A stretch of DNA of 64,000 nt from Actinotignum timonense (GTDB lineage Bacteria > Actinomycetota > Actinomycetes > Actinomycetales > Actinomycetaceae): the NCBI RefSeq assembly GCF_900155575.1, contig NZ_LT706966.1:151195-215194 (forward strand). The letters are read 5' to 3'. A program made the position numbers and the translations under genes. Each line of letters starts with the position of its first letter. The stretch's first letter is position 1. Positions 53,379 to 60,943 of the stretch are shown here, one piece after another. Under the pieces are notes generated by a model. The model did not search any database and was not told the origin of the DNA. It saw only the letters and a list, made by a program, of their open reading frames with translations.

Positions 53379-53432
53379 CGATATTTATCACCGCCACGTA
53401 GTGAGACAGCTCCAGTGGGTGAATAAATATCG
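53379..53432. promoter_or_regulatory. Inverted repeat in the pilus-1 leader
   Basis: CGATATTTATCACC (53379-53392) and GGTGAATAAATATCG (53418-53432) are complementary with a single bulged base, around a 25-nt loop, 35 nt before the tip adhesin start. It could be a transcription-factor site or an mRNA hairpin sequestering the leader. It is AT-rich and unlike the terminators in this window. Confidence 0.55.
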
Positions 53433-53621
53433 TTCACACTGATTGTAAAAGACAAACATATACTTCCGCTACCGTAATTCAGAATTGGAATCTTGTATTT
53501 TAGTAAAACGTGAATACTATCGCAGGTAGAAGCGGAGCTACATAAGCGGGTATGAGCCATCCCGCACGGCCACGCGCGCGGGCGCGCAGCGGCGGGCACA
53601 GCGGCGCTCGCGCATATAAAA

Positions 53622-53659
53622 AGCCGCCGGGACCAACCGCACTAATGGACCCGGCGGCT
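53622..53659 (-). terminator. Rho-independent terminator of the repeat wall-protein gene
   Basis: AGCCGCCGGG (53622-53631) pairs perfectly with CCCGGCGGCT (53650-53659). On the minus strand the stem is followed directly by TTTTTATAT, a canonical U-tail, 117 bp after the wall-protein stop. Confidence 0.85.
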
Positions 53660-53775
53660 ATTGCGCCGATGCATATCCAATGGGAAGGTGCGTTACACGC
53701 GGATATACATCAACTTTCAGGAACGATGAGCAAACGCATGCTTAGCGCACAAACGCTCGCCTCGCGAACAATTAC

Positions 53776-54826
53776 TTAGCGAGCGAACTTCCGGTACGTC
53801 ACGAAAGAGCCACCCGCGAGGGCGAGAAGCAGAGCAGCGCCCGCGAGCATTCCGGTTTCAGCGCCGGAGTTCGCGAGGGTCTTCCCCTCCGCCTTCTTGG
53901 CGGTTTCCTTACCCGCGTTATCCTTCTTCGCTTCGGCCTTGGGGGCGTCTACCTTCGGGGCATCCGCCTTCTTATCCTCCACCTTCGGAGTTTCGGCCTT
54001 GGGGGTTTCACCCTTCTGGCCGTCCTCTACCTTCGGAGCGTCGGTCTTATCGGCGGGCTTGTCTTTCTGCTGATCCTCATCCTTCGGATCGACCTTCGGG
54101 TCTTCCTTGGTGGTGTCGTCCACCTTGGGATCCGTGGTGCCCGGATCGCTTTCTTTCTTCAGGGCCTCGTTGGCCGCGGCTTCCCAGGCGTCAGCGTGGG
54201 CGTCTTCGCGTGCCTTACCTTCTTCAGCGGTTTCGGTATCCCAGTTCTTGGAATCGGCATCCGCCTTAGCCGCGGCTTCCCAGGCGTCAGCGTGGGCGTC
54301 TTCGCGTGCCTTACCTTCTTCAGCGGTTTCAGTATCCCAGTTCTTGGAATCGGCATCCGCCTTAGCCGCGGCTTCCCAAGCGTCACCCGCAGCATCCTCG
54401 CGAGCCTTACCCTCGTCAGCAGTCTCCGTATCCCAGTTCTTGGAATCGGCGTCAGCCTTGGCGGCAGCTTCCCAGGCGTCCGCAGCCGCGTCTTCGCGGG
54501 CCTTCACCTCGTCAGCCGTCTCGGTATCCCACTTCTTGGAGTCCGCGTCAGCCTTCGCCGCAGCTTCCCAAGCGTCACCCGCAGCATCCTCGCGAGCCTT
54601 ACCCTCTTCGGCAGTCTCGGTATCCAGCTTCTTCGAATCAGCGTCAGCCTTGGCGGCAGCTTCCCAGGCGTCCGCAGCCGCGTCTTCGCGGGCCTTCACC
54701 TCGTCAGCCGTCTCGGTTACGCTAACGTCATTGGCGTCATTCGGGGATGCAAATGCAACCCCCCCCCCCCGCGGACATAAGGGCAGCTCCGGCGACCACG
54801 CCAGCAGCAATCTTCTTCACCTTCAT
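53776..54826 (-). CDS. Repeat-rich wall-anchored surface protein, out of frame at a G12 tract (phase-variable candidate)
   Basis: The real start is ATG 54824-54826 behind GGGAG. It encodes a signal peptide (MKVKKIAAGVVAGAALMSAG...) running straight into a 12-G tract at 54759-54770. With 12 G the frame shifts and stops within about ten codons; with 11 or 14 G it would continue as GVAFAS, an ideal signal-peptidase site. Downstream lie six 32-residue repeats (ETADE.KAREDAA..AWEAAAKADADSK), a Lys/Asp/Pro-rich wall stalk, and the anchor TLANSG, hydrophobic segment and TYRKFAR. Without the tract-length change only a TTG-started, signal-less frame is open. It is either a phase-OFF allele or a miscounted homopolymer. 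Confidence 0.8.
54142..54717 (-). repeat. Six tandem 96-bp coding repeats
   Basis: Six copies of a 32-residue unit rich in Ala, Asp, Glu and Lys. The last copy diverges after EAAA. Copies differ mainly at DEV/DEG/EEG and AAA/AAG/AHA. They are helical and heptad-like, probably a length-variable stalk. Confidence 0.85.
54759..54770 (-). repeat. G12 homopolymer inside a signal-peptide coding sequence
   Basis: Twelve C on the plus strand (G on the coding strand), located about 55 nt after the ATG of the wall protein. The required in-frame lengths are 11 or 14. Such tracts slip readily during replication. Confidence 0.85.
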
Positions 54827-55210
54827 AGTTTTCTCCCATAACGTGGTAAAAGATGTATTTTCGTCAGAGCGACCACCGGCCCCACGCAGTAACTACCGGC
54901 GGCCATAACTCCGAACCACTCCCAGGCTAAATCCAGAAAAGCCACAAGCAAATGGTATTTAAGGATTACACATTTACAGATGCGTCACATTTTTCCACAG
55001 TCTGGAAAGTATTTTTAAATACATAGACAAGCTTTGGTTTATGCGCTTAAACGCCTGAATCTCACACTTTTCCCACTACCTCCGGGCATCTTTATGCATA
55101 TAAAACTTCCTCAGCATATTTTTCAACCCGCCGATACCTCCGGTACCGTGTCACTTCAAGTCATCACTTTTAGTTCACTATGGCGGGCACTATTCACCCA
55201 AGGGGCCACT
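54827..55210. other. 384-bp divergent intergenic region wall protein/lipase
   Basis: No gene supported; an in-frame extension of the lipase frame into it looks non-coding. It contains TTTTCCA-n5-TGGAAAG near 54988 and GTATTT-TT-AAATAC near 55009, both possible operators. A related CTTTTCC-n5-GGAAAAG occurs at 59196-59214 beside pilus locus 2. Confidence 0.5.
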
Positions 55211-58126
55211 GTGGGAAACCGTCGAAAAATCCTCGCCACCGCATGCACGGCGCTTCTGGCGCTCACCTTAACGGCGCCGCTCGCCGCAACCGCCCTCGCC
55301 CATGGGAACGACGGCGCACACCACCCCCTCACCCGCGAAACTGCCGCCATGATCGCGAGCGGGGAAATCCGCCTTCCCGATGGCCGGGTGGATTCGCTCC
55401 TCTACCAGCAGCCGGTGCTGGTGCCGGATGCGGATGATGATGGTGATGGCCTGCGCAATAGCCTGGAGCTGTACACCTATTCGCAGGGCGGGCGCACCTA
55501 CTACGGCTATAACACTCACCCGCGCCTCGAGGATAGCGACGGCGATGGCCACATCGATTCCGCGGACCGCGAGCCCCTGGTCTGGAATATCAGCTCGCGC
55601 GATATGGCGCTTTTTATGGAGCTCTCCTACCGCGATGACCCGTATATCAAAAAGGTCCTCAACCGCCACGCCGAGCTCACGGATCTGCACAAGGACCGCC
55701 AGGAATACGCCCTCATGAATAAGGAGCTCGCGCCTTTCTGGCGGATGCGGCAGTCCTTCCACGAATCCAACGGTTTCGACGCGGTGCTTTTCGAAAACAC
55801 CAGTAACTACGTCCACCTGCCCAAGAACTCGGTGCAGGTCTTGGCGGTGCGCGGCACCAGCGCCGCCAGCGATTACGACGACGACCTCAACCTCTTCTTC
55901 GGTACCGACCCGGACCAGGCCCTTAGCATGAAGAACACCCTCCTCCACCTGGGCCGCGATGAGTCCATCAACAACCTCTACGTAACCGGCCATTCCCTCG
56001 GCGGCTACCTCGCCGCCCGCGGCCTGGTGGAGGCCGAAAAGCACCATATCACCGCCTATAAGCAGGCCTTCACCTTCAACGCCCCGAAGGTCCGCGGCAA
56101 CGCTTTCAACAACTGGCTCAATGACGTAAACACCACCATCAGCCGCCTCACCGCTCAGGGCCGCGCCCGGCATTACATTGTGGATAATGATTCCACTATC
56201 GCGCCGGTGGGCACTTTCGATGGCGCCCTCAGCATCGGCACTTCCGCGAACGGCCACGGCTCGCGTTCCTATTTCGAAGAACGCATCAATACGCTCCCCG
56301 ACTGGATGGGCACCGATTTCCGCGTTGGCAAGCGCCACGAGATCCACCAGAGCGGCTACCGCCAACCCAACCTCAGCGAACTCCACTACACCACCGTGCT
56401 CACCGACGCCGAGGTGTACCAGCTTTCCGCCACCCCCGAAACCATCCTCGAGGGCGGCTCCGTCAATATCCTGGACAATATCAGCGCCACCCCGGCGCTT
56501 CCGCCCACGGCCCGCGTCGAGGACATCACGGATTATTCAACTCTTTCACTCGCAACCGCGCGCCCAGAACCATATATGGCCACGGCTCGGGTCACCTTCA
56601 CCGATGGCTCAAGCTCCACCGTCACCGTCCCCATCCAAGTCACCAAGCCGCCCAGCAGTGTGCCCACCGTCGCGCCCACGCAGCCTGCGTTGCCCACCGC
56701 CAACCCCGATGACCTCACGGAGATTCTCACCCCGGAAGCCCCCGAGCTCCAGCAGGGCCCGGCTGGCCAGTGGGATACCATCACCTACCCCACGTACCCC
56801 ACGTCGGATCCGCGCGCCCAGGCCTTGCGCTACAGCGAAGAAACCCTGAACGAGTCCGCGGAGCCGGGCCACGAATCCAAGACCGTCCGCATCACTGTCG
56901 CCCTCGCGCAAACAGCTCCCGCCCAGTATCGCCTCCCCGATCCGGCCCCCAGCTGGACTTTTACGCTCCGCAAGCAGCCGAAACTTGAGGTGCCTTTCCC
57001 GCCGGCGCCGGCGCTGGTGCGCAGGGATGATTGCCGCCAGCCCGCCACCTTGTCTTTTGACGCTATCCCGTGGGCGCGCCTGGTCTACACCTATGATGTT
57101 CAAGCTTTCGATAGCGCCGGCCAGGCAACCTCCGATCCGCTGCGCATCGCCCGCTACCGGGTTCACGCGACCCTGCGTCCGGAGAATCTCGGCAGCTACC
57201 ACGTGCTGGCGGGCGATTCTGGCTGGAGCGATACCGAGGGCCTCACCTATGAATTCGATGCCGCGCCGAATTGCCGTCCGGTCACGCCCCGCGCGCCGCT
57301 TGTGTTGCCCGCGCCCGAGCATGGTGGTTACGGCACGGTGCAGGCGCCGGTGTACGGGGAGTCTGATCCCTTGCGCGATATTTTCGTCTATACAATTGCG
57401 AACGGCGGCTACAATGCGGCCGGGGAACCTGAGGAGAACGGCCCGTATTCATTAACGACGGCGCAGCTCACCGAGCAAGCGGCTAAGCAGTACCGCATCG
57501 CTGATCCCGGGTCGGATGATGGGTATCGCCTGGCGGGTGAGGAGGCCCGCTGGGTCATCAAGCTGCCTTTCCTCCCCTATTGGGCGCTTCCCAGCGATGC
57601 CCCGACGGCGGATCCTCTGCCCACTGGCCACCCGGGCGCCTACGTGCCCACCACCGCACCAACCGCAGATGCCCTACCTACCGGGCATCCAAGCGAATAT
57701 GTTCCTACGATTGCCCCAACCGCAGGACCATTGCCAACCGGGCACCCGTCTGCATACGTTCCGCAAACTGCCCCCACTGCCGACGCTCTGCCCACCGGGC
57801 ATCCAAGCGAGTATGTACCTTCCGATGCGCCCAGTGCAGATGTCCTGCCTACCGGGCATCCGACAGAGTATGTCCCGCAAACGGCGCCTGCTGCTGATGC
57901 GCTGCCCACTGGCCATCCAAGCGCCTACGTACCTACCGACGCACCAACGGCGGAAGCTTTACCAAGCGGACAGCCTTCTCCCTCAAGTTCGCCATCCGCA
58001 GCTCCCACGCCGAGTAACCAGCTTGTCGCGAGCGGTGCCCCCACTGTCTGGTGGCTGACCGCAGCAGCGGCCGCAGCTACGGCCGGTTTCCTTGTTATAC
58101 GAAGGAACCACGAAGCCCACATTTAA
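55211..58126 (+). CDS. Secreted, probably wall-attached class 3-like lipase with calcium-binding and repeat stalk
   Basis: The start is GTG 55211 (AAGGGG 5 bases upstream), giving 971 residues with a signal peptide (RRKILATACTALLALTLTAPLAATALA). Thrombospondin-type-3-like acidic loops come first (DADDDGDGLRNS and DSDGDGHIDSADRE, about residues 75-120), expected to bind calcium. The alpha/beta-hydrolase core follows, with nucleophile Ser262 in VTGHSLGGYLA and the lipase_3-type VLAVRGTS before it. Two beta-domains follow, then six 19-residue repeats starting LPTGHP. The C-terminus has LVASG, a hydrophobic helix and RRNHE, resembling a sorting signal. It may hydrolyse host lipids at the cell surface (inference). 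Confidence 0.83.
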   Translation: MGNRRKILATACTALLALTLTAPLAATALAHGNDGAHHPLTRETAAMIASGEIRLPDGRVDSLLYQQPVLVPDADDDGDGLRNSLELYTYSQGGRTYYGYNTHPRLEDSDGDGHIDSADREPLVWNISSRDMALFMELSYRDDPYIKKVLNRHAELTDLHKDRQEYALMNKELAPFWRMRQSFHESNGFDAVLFENTSNYVHLPKNSVQVLAVRGTSAASDYDDDLNLFFGTDPDQALSMKNTLLHLGRDESINNLYVTGHSLGGYLAARGLVEAEKHHITAYKQAFTFNAPKVRGNAFNNWLNDVNTTISRLTAQGRARHYIVDNDSTIAPVGTFDGALSIGTSANGHGSRSYFEERINTLPDWMGTDFRVGKRHEIHQSGYRQPNLSELHYTTVLTDAEVYQLSATPETILEGGSVNILDNISATPALPPTARVEDITDYSTLSLATARPEPYMATARVTFTDGSSSTVTVPIQVTKPPSSVPTVAPTQPALPTANPDDLTEILTPEAPELQQGPAGQWDTITYPTYPTSDPRAQALRYSEETLNESAEPGHESKTVRITVALAQTAPAQYRLPDPAPSWTFTLRKQPKLEVPFPPAPALVRRDDCRQPATLSFDAIPWARLVYTYDVQAFDSAGQATSDPLRIARYRVHATLRPENLGSYHVLAGDSGWSDTEGLTYEFDAAPNCRPVTPRAPLVLPAPEHGGYGTVQAPVYGESDPLRDIFVYTIANGGYNAAGEPEENGPYSLTTAQLTEQAAKQYRIADPGSDDGYRLAGEEARWVIKLPFLPYWALPSDAPTADPLPTGHPGAYVPTTAPTADALPTGHPSEYVPTIAPTAGPLPTGHPSAYVPQTAPTADALPTGHPSEYVPSDAPSADVLPTGHPTEYVPQTAPAADALPTGHPSAYVPTDAPTAEALPSGQPSPSSSPSAAPTPSNQLVASGAPTVWWLTAAAAAATAGFLVIRRNHEAHI
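57617..57958 (+). repeat. Six 57-bp coding repeats (LPTGHP...YVP...APTADA)
   Basis: Six in-frame 19-residue units, each containing LPTGHP, with a truncated seventh (LPSGQPS). Nucleotide copies have diverged at third positions, so the array is not freshly expanded. LPTG within every unit mimics the core of sortase motifs. Confidence 0.85.
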
Positions 58127-58145
58127 TAGGCCCCGCCGACAAAAG

Positions 58146-58180
58146 ATGCCCCGCGCCGATCAAGCGCGGGGCATTTTTTT
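58146..58180 (+). terminator. Rho-independent terminator of the lipase gene
   Basis: ATGCCCCGCGC (58146-58156) and GCGCGGGGCAT (58164-58174) form a perfect 11-bp stem with a 7-nt loop, followed by a seven-T run. It lies 19 nt after the lipase stop and may also cap the convergent sortase transcript. Confidence 0.95.
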
Positions 58181-58206
58181 CTCGTCTTGAACTCAGAACA
58201 CAGAAA

Positions 58207-59100
58207 TTATTCTTTAAGGGCATGCTTGGGCGCGTGCCGATTCTTTTCATCTTTTCGTCTACGAAGCCCGGCAAAAATAATCATCGCGCAAATGGCAAGG
58301 GCTGCAAGGATTGCGAAGATGAAGAGGGTCATCCACCATGACCATTGGTGCCCAGCCGGCGGCGGCTCAACTCGGTCAGGTAATACCCGCTCACCGGTGA
58401 CCAGCAAGCGATGCGAATTAATACCATAAGGGGTACAGGTAATCAGCGTGGCAAGATCACGTCCTGTTTGGCGTTGCAGCAGCTTAATATCTGTCGGATC
58501 AACAACGTTGATGTCCGTAACTTTGTATTGGAGCGTGGTGCCCTGCACGTTGATATAAAACATATCCCCACTGTCCAGATGGTTGAGCTGGTCGAACATC
58601 GTGGAATTTGGCAGGCCCGAGTGCGCGGTAATAATAGCGTGCCTATCGGTTCCGCCAACGGGTAGGTCGCTGCCGTACAGGTGCCCTGCACCACGCTGCA
58701 AGGTCTCATAGGAGGTTCCGTGGTAAACGGGCAGATTAACTCCAATTTCGGGGATCGTCACGGTCGCCATCGCCCCGGCTGGTTCGTTGAGAGTCTCTAA
58801 GTATTTTTCGAAATCTGCGAGGTCGTCAGCCTTGGCTGGGATATCAGTATGGGAGTAGGGATCGGTGAAGGTACCCGCTTTTCGATTCTTGTTGTACTCG
58901 CGTGCGGACTCCAGGTGATCAAGGGCTACCTGTTCCGCTTGCTTATTAACATGCCCAACGTAGTCTTGGACAACGAGTTTGGCTTGATAATTGTTCCAGA
59001 GTGTAGATACCAGCGGGTATGCCAGGCATAGCGTTCCCGCGAGTACAAGCAGGAGCGCGCGCATGAATCGGGGGCGCTTAGAGTTCGCCCGCTTTTTCAT
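58207..59100 (-). CDS. Class C (pilin-polymerising) sortase, locus 2
   Basis: A 297-residue sortase from ATG 59100; a TTG and a GTG slightly upstream are possible alternatives. The N-terminal helix is ALLLVLAGTLCLAYPL. The lid is DPY (80-82) and the catalytic residues are His160 (TAHSG), Cys222 (LITCTPYG) and Arg231 (NSHRLLVTGERV). A C-terminal membrane helix with basic tail follows (WSWWMTLFIFAILAALAICAMIIFAG, then RRRKDEKNR). It is clearly related to the locus-1 sortase but with lower GC. It is separated from its pilin gene by about 130 nt holding two stem-loops, suggesting it is expressed below the pilin. Confidence 0.93.
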   Translation of the reverse strand: MKKRANSKRPRFMRALLLVLAGTLCLAYPLVSTLWNNYQAKLVVQDYVGHVNKQAEQVALDHLESAREYNKNRKAGTFTDPYSHTDIPAKADDLADFEKYLETLNEPAGAMATVTIPEIGVNLPVYHGTSYETLQRGAGHLYGSDLPVGGTDRHAIITAHSGLPNSTMFDQLNHLDSGDMFYINVQGTTLQYKVTDINVVDPTDIKLLQRQTGRDLATLITCTPYGINSHRLLVTGERVLPDRVEPPPAGHQWSWWMTLFIFAILAALAICAMIIFAGLRRRKDEKNRHAPKHALKE

Positions 59101-59152
59101 TTTCACAAAATCCCTAAAATCTAATGGTTGCAAATGATGAATATATGGCTGA

Positions 59153-59214
59153 GCGACGCCGCCCCTCCTCGGAGGTGTGAAGGGCGGCGCCGCTACTTTT
59201 CCAGACTGGAAAAG
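59153..59214 (-). promoter_or_regulatory. Two stem-loops between pilin 2 and sortase 2
   Basis: One GC-rich hairpin pairs CGCCGCCC (about 59157-59164) with GGGCGGCG (about 59182-59189). A second pairs CTTTTCC (59196-59202) with GGAAAAG (59208-59214). On the minus strand they lie just after the pilin stop. They could cut transcription into the sortase gene or protect the abundant pilin message. Confidence 0.55.
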
Positions 59215-59233
59215 GTGCTAAACCAGAGTGTAT

Positions 59234-60790
59234 TTAGTTTTCTTTACGGGACTTGGAAGAGCGCACGAACATCGCCGTACCGCCACCAACAAGTCCAAGA
59301 CCAATCAAAGCGAACAGACCAACACCAAAAGCACCGGTCTTTGGCAGATTGAACCAGAAGGTGGAATCCGCCTTGGCAACGTTTTCTACCTTAAACTCGA
59401 AGAAGCCTCGCTTATTCACCGTATTAGCGTTTACTTCTTCGGGCTGTGTAGCACGAACGTAATCATCGGGAGCTTCTGTTTCAACTGCATAGAACCTATC
59501 CTCAGACTTAACCAGAACCTCTGCAGTGAAACCATCCTCGCCGGAGACCAAGTCGCCAAGAGCTGAAGCAGCCTTGCAATTATCTCCCGATGGATCTGCG
59601 GCACACTTGATCGCCTCCTGCTCATTGGCAAAGAGCTTGAATTTGGCGCCCTTAATGGCTGTTCCGTTCTTTGCTGAGACCTTCTTGATTTTCATCTTTA
59701 GGAACTTGGTTTCCGGATTAGGAGTGGGCCCACCTGGCTTGTTATCTCCAGGCGTCACGGGGCCAGAGGGGGTTTCACCTGTTCCATGACCGGGAGTAAA
59801 ACCATATTTGTTAATAACAGAGCCAGGTGCGGTCTTAGCAACTACAAAGTCGAGTTTTACCGCGATCTTAACAGCCTTGGACTTGTTAGCCTCCATATTA
59901 GCTTGAGCAACAATCTTTTCCAGGCCCTTATCGGTAAATTCGACCTTGATGCGACTACGCGTATCATCACCCGGAGTGTCAGCAACGCTAACGCTGTAGT
60001 CGGTATCTTTAGTCAAATCAGTTCCCTCTACCGTAACCTTGGTGACGGCAGCGGGTTTGCTAGCGTTGTCATATGCAGTTTTGAGTGCGTCATCAAAAAC
60101 GTTGAAACCGACAATATCATCCTTAGTGAGCTCGTTACCACCGTTGGAATCCTTTGTTTTATTCAAATCAGCCGTAATGGTGTAGCCAATTGTATCCCCG
60201 GCACCAACTAACGCACTCGTGTCGGCAACTTTGGTCACCTTAGAGGTCAAGTCCTTATTCTTTGGCTTGACGACCACGTTATAGTCGAAAGTAGTTGTTT
60301 TCTGGGCGGTGCCGTTAATCTGAGGAATTGTTACGTAGAAAGTCTTGACCTCGCTTGAGTAACCAGAGGGAACCTTAGACTCAGCCACCTGGTACAAGCC
60401 CACGGCCTTATTTTCGAACTTAGCTACGCCATCAGTTCCGGTTTGCTTTTTTTCGGGATTCCCCAGCTCGAGTTGACTATCCGTCATCGTGCCATTATTG
60501 AGATTATCAACATTCTTGGCAAGTTCGCGCCAACCAGCCATGGTGTTGAGCGTGACCGGTTTGTTATTGATTTTATTAACCTGCTTGACGGTGAATTCTG
60601 CTCCAGCAACCTTGGCCGTAGGTTCTCCGTCTTTGGCTTTCTCGATGGTGATAGAGCCGGTTGCCGGGGCCCCTTTATCCCAGGGTGCAACATTACTGTC
60701 CGCCGCTGAGGCACCGGCGATGCCCGTGGCGACCAGCCCCAAGGTCGCGGCGCAGGCCACCGCAACCTTACGGATTTTCGTGATTAACAT
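59234..60790 (-). CDS. Backbone (major) pilin of locus 2
   Basis: From ATG 60790 the product is 518 residues. The signal peptide ends at SAA-DSN (about residue 36). The pilin motif region has NVVVKPKNKD near residue 180. Isopeptide-type domains include the E-box like VGLYQVAESKVPSGY, and a C-terminal CnaB with KIKKVSAKNGTAIKGAKFKLF...FYAVETEAPDDYV. The anchor is LPKTG, hydrophobic segment and RSSKSRKEN. A gene-organisation twin of the locus-1 pilin but with lower GC and limited sequence similarity, so the two loci probably came from different sources. Confidence 0.94.
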   Translation of the reverse strand: MLITKIRKVAVACAATLGLVATGIAGASAADSNVAPWDKGAPATGSITIEKAKDGEPTAKVAGAEFTVKQVNKINNKPVTLNTMAGWRELAKNVDNLNNGTMTDSQLELGNPEKKQTGTDGVAKFENKAVGLYQVAESKVPSGYSSEVKTFYVTIPQINGTAQKTTTFDYNVVVKPKNKDLTSKVTKVADTSALVGAGDTIGYTITADLNKTKDSNGGNELTKDDIVGFNVFDDALKTAYDNASKPAAVTKVTVEGTDLTKDTDYSVSVADTPGDDTRSRIKVEFTDKGLEKIVAQANMEANKSKAVKIAVKLDFVVAKTAPGSVINKYGFTPGHGTGETPSGPVTPGDNKPGGPTPNPETKFLKMKIKKVSAKNGTAIKGAKFKLFANEQEAIKCAADPSGDNCKAASALGDLVSGEDGFTAEVLVKSEDRFYAVETEAPDDYVRATQPEEVNANTVNKRGFFEFKVENVAKADSTFWFNLPKTGAFGVGLFALIGLGLVGGGTAMFVRSSKSRKEN

Positions 60791-60943
60791 GGTTGTTTCC
60801 CATTCCTTTTCTTTGTAGATGACCAAAGCTGATCAGTTTTGAGAAGTTGAATTGTTTCCGACGAAGATGACTTCGCCCGAATTTTGGGTATACGGGCCCC
60901 GCAGAGGAACTTCATTCACCTCGGCGCAGTCGATTGGTTGGAT

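Larger units (their letters stand above)
53345..53775. other. 431-bp intergenic region upstream of pilus locus 1
   Basis: No supported gene. Near the tip gene it holds the inverted repeat 53379-53392 / 53418-53432, a candidate pilus switch or leader hairpin. The terminator of the neighbouring wall-protein gene is at 53622-53659. The pilus-1 promoter must lie between them, in the AT-rich 53440-53530 stretch. Confidence 0.6.

Noticed and set aside
50033..53401. A 1122-codon open frame on the plus strand opposite the giant pilus adhesin
   Set aside because: Antisense shadow of the adhesin; no signal peptide, domain or ribosome site, while the minus frame has a signal peptide, repeats and a sorting signal.
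53552..53779. A 75-codon plus-strand open frame beside the pilus-1 region
   Set aside because: It spans the wall-protein terminator hairpin, lacks a ribosome site and has no recognisable features.
54142..54717. Regularly spaced 96-bp repeats considered as a CRISPR array
   Set aside because: The repeats are in-frame protein-coding with no unique spacers and no cas genes nearby.
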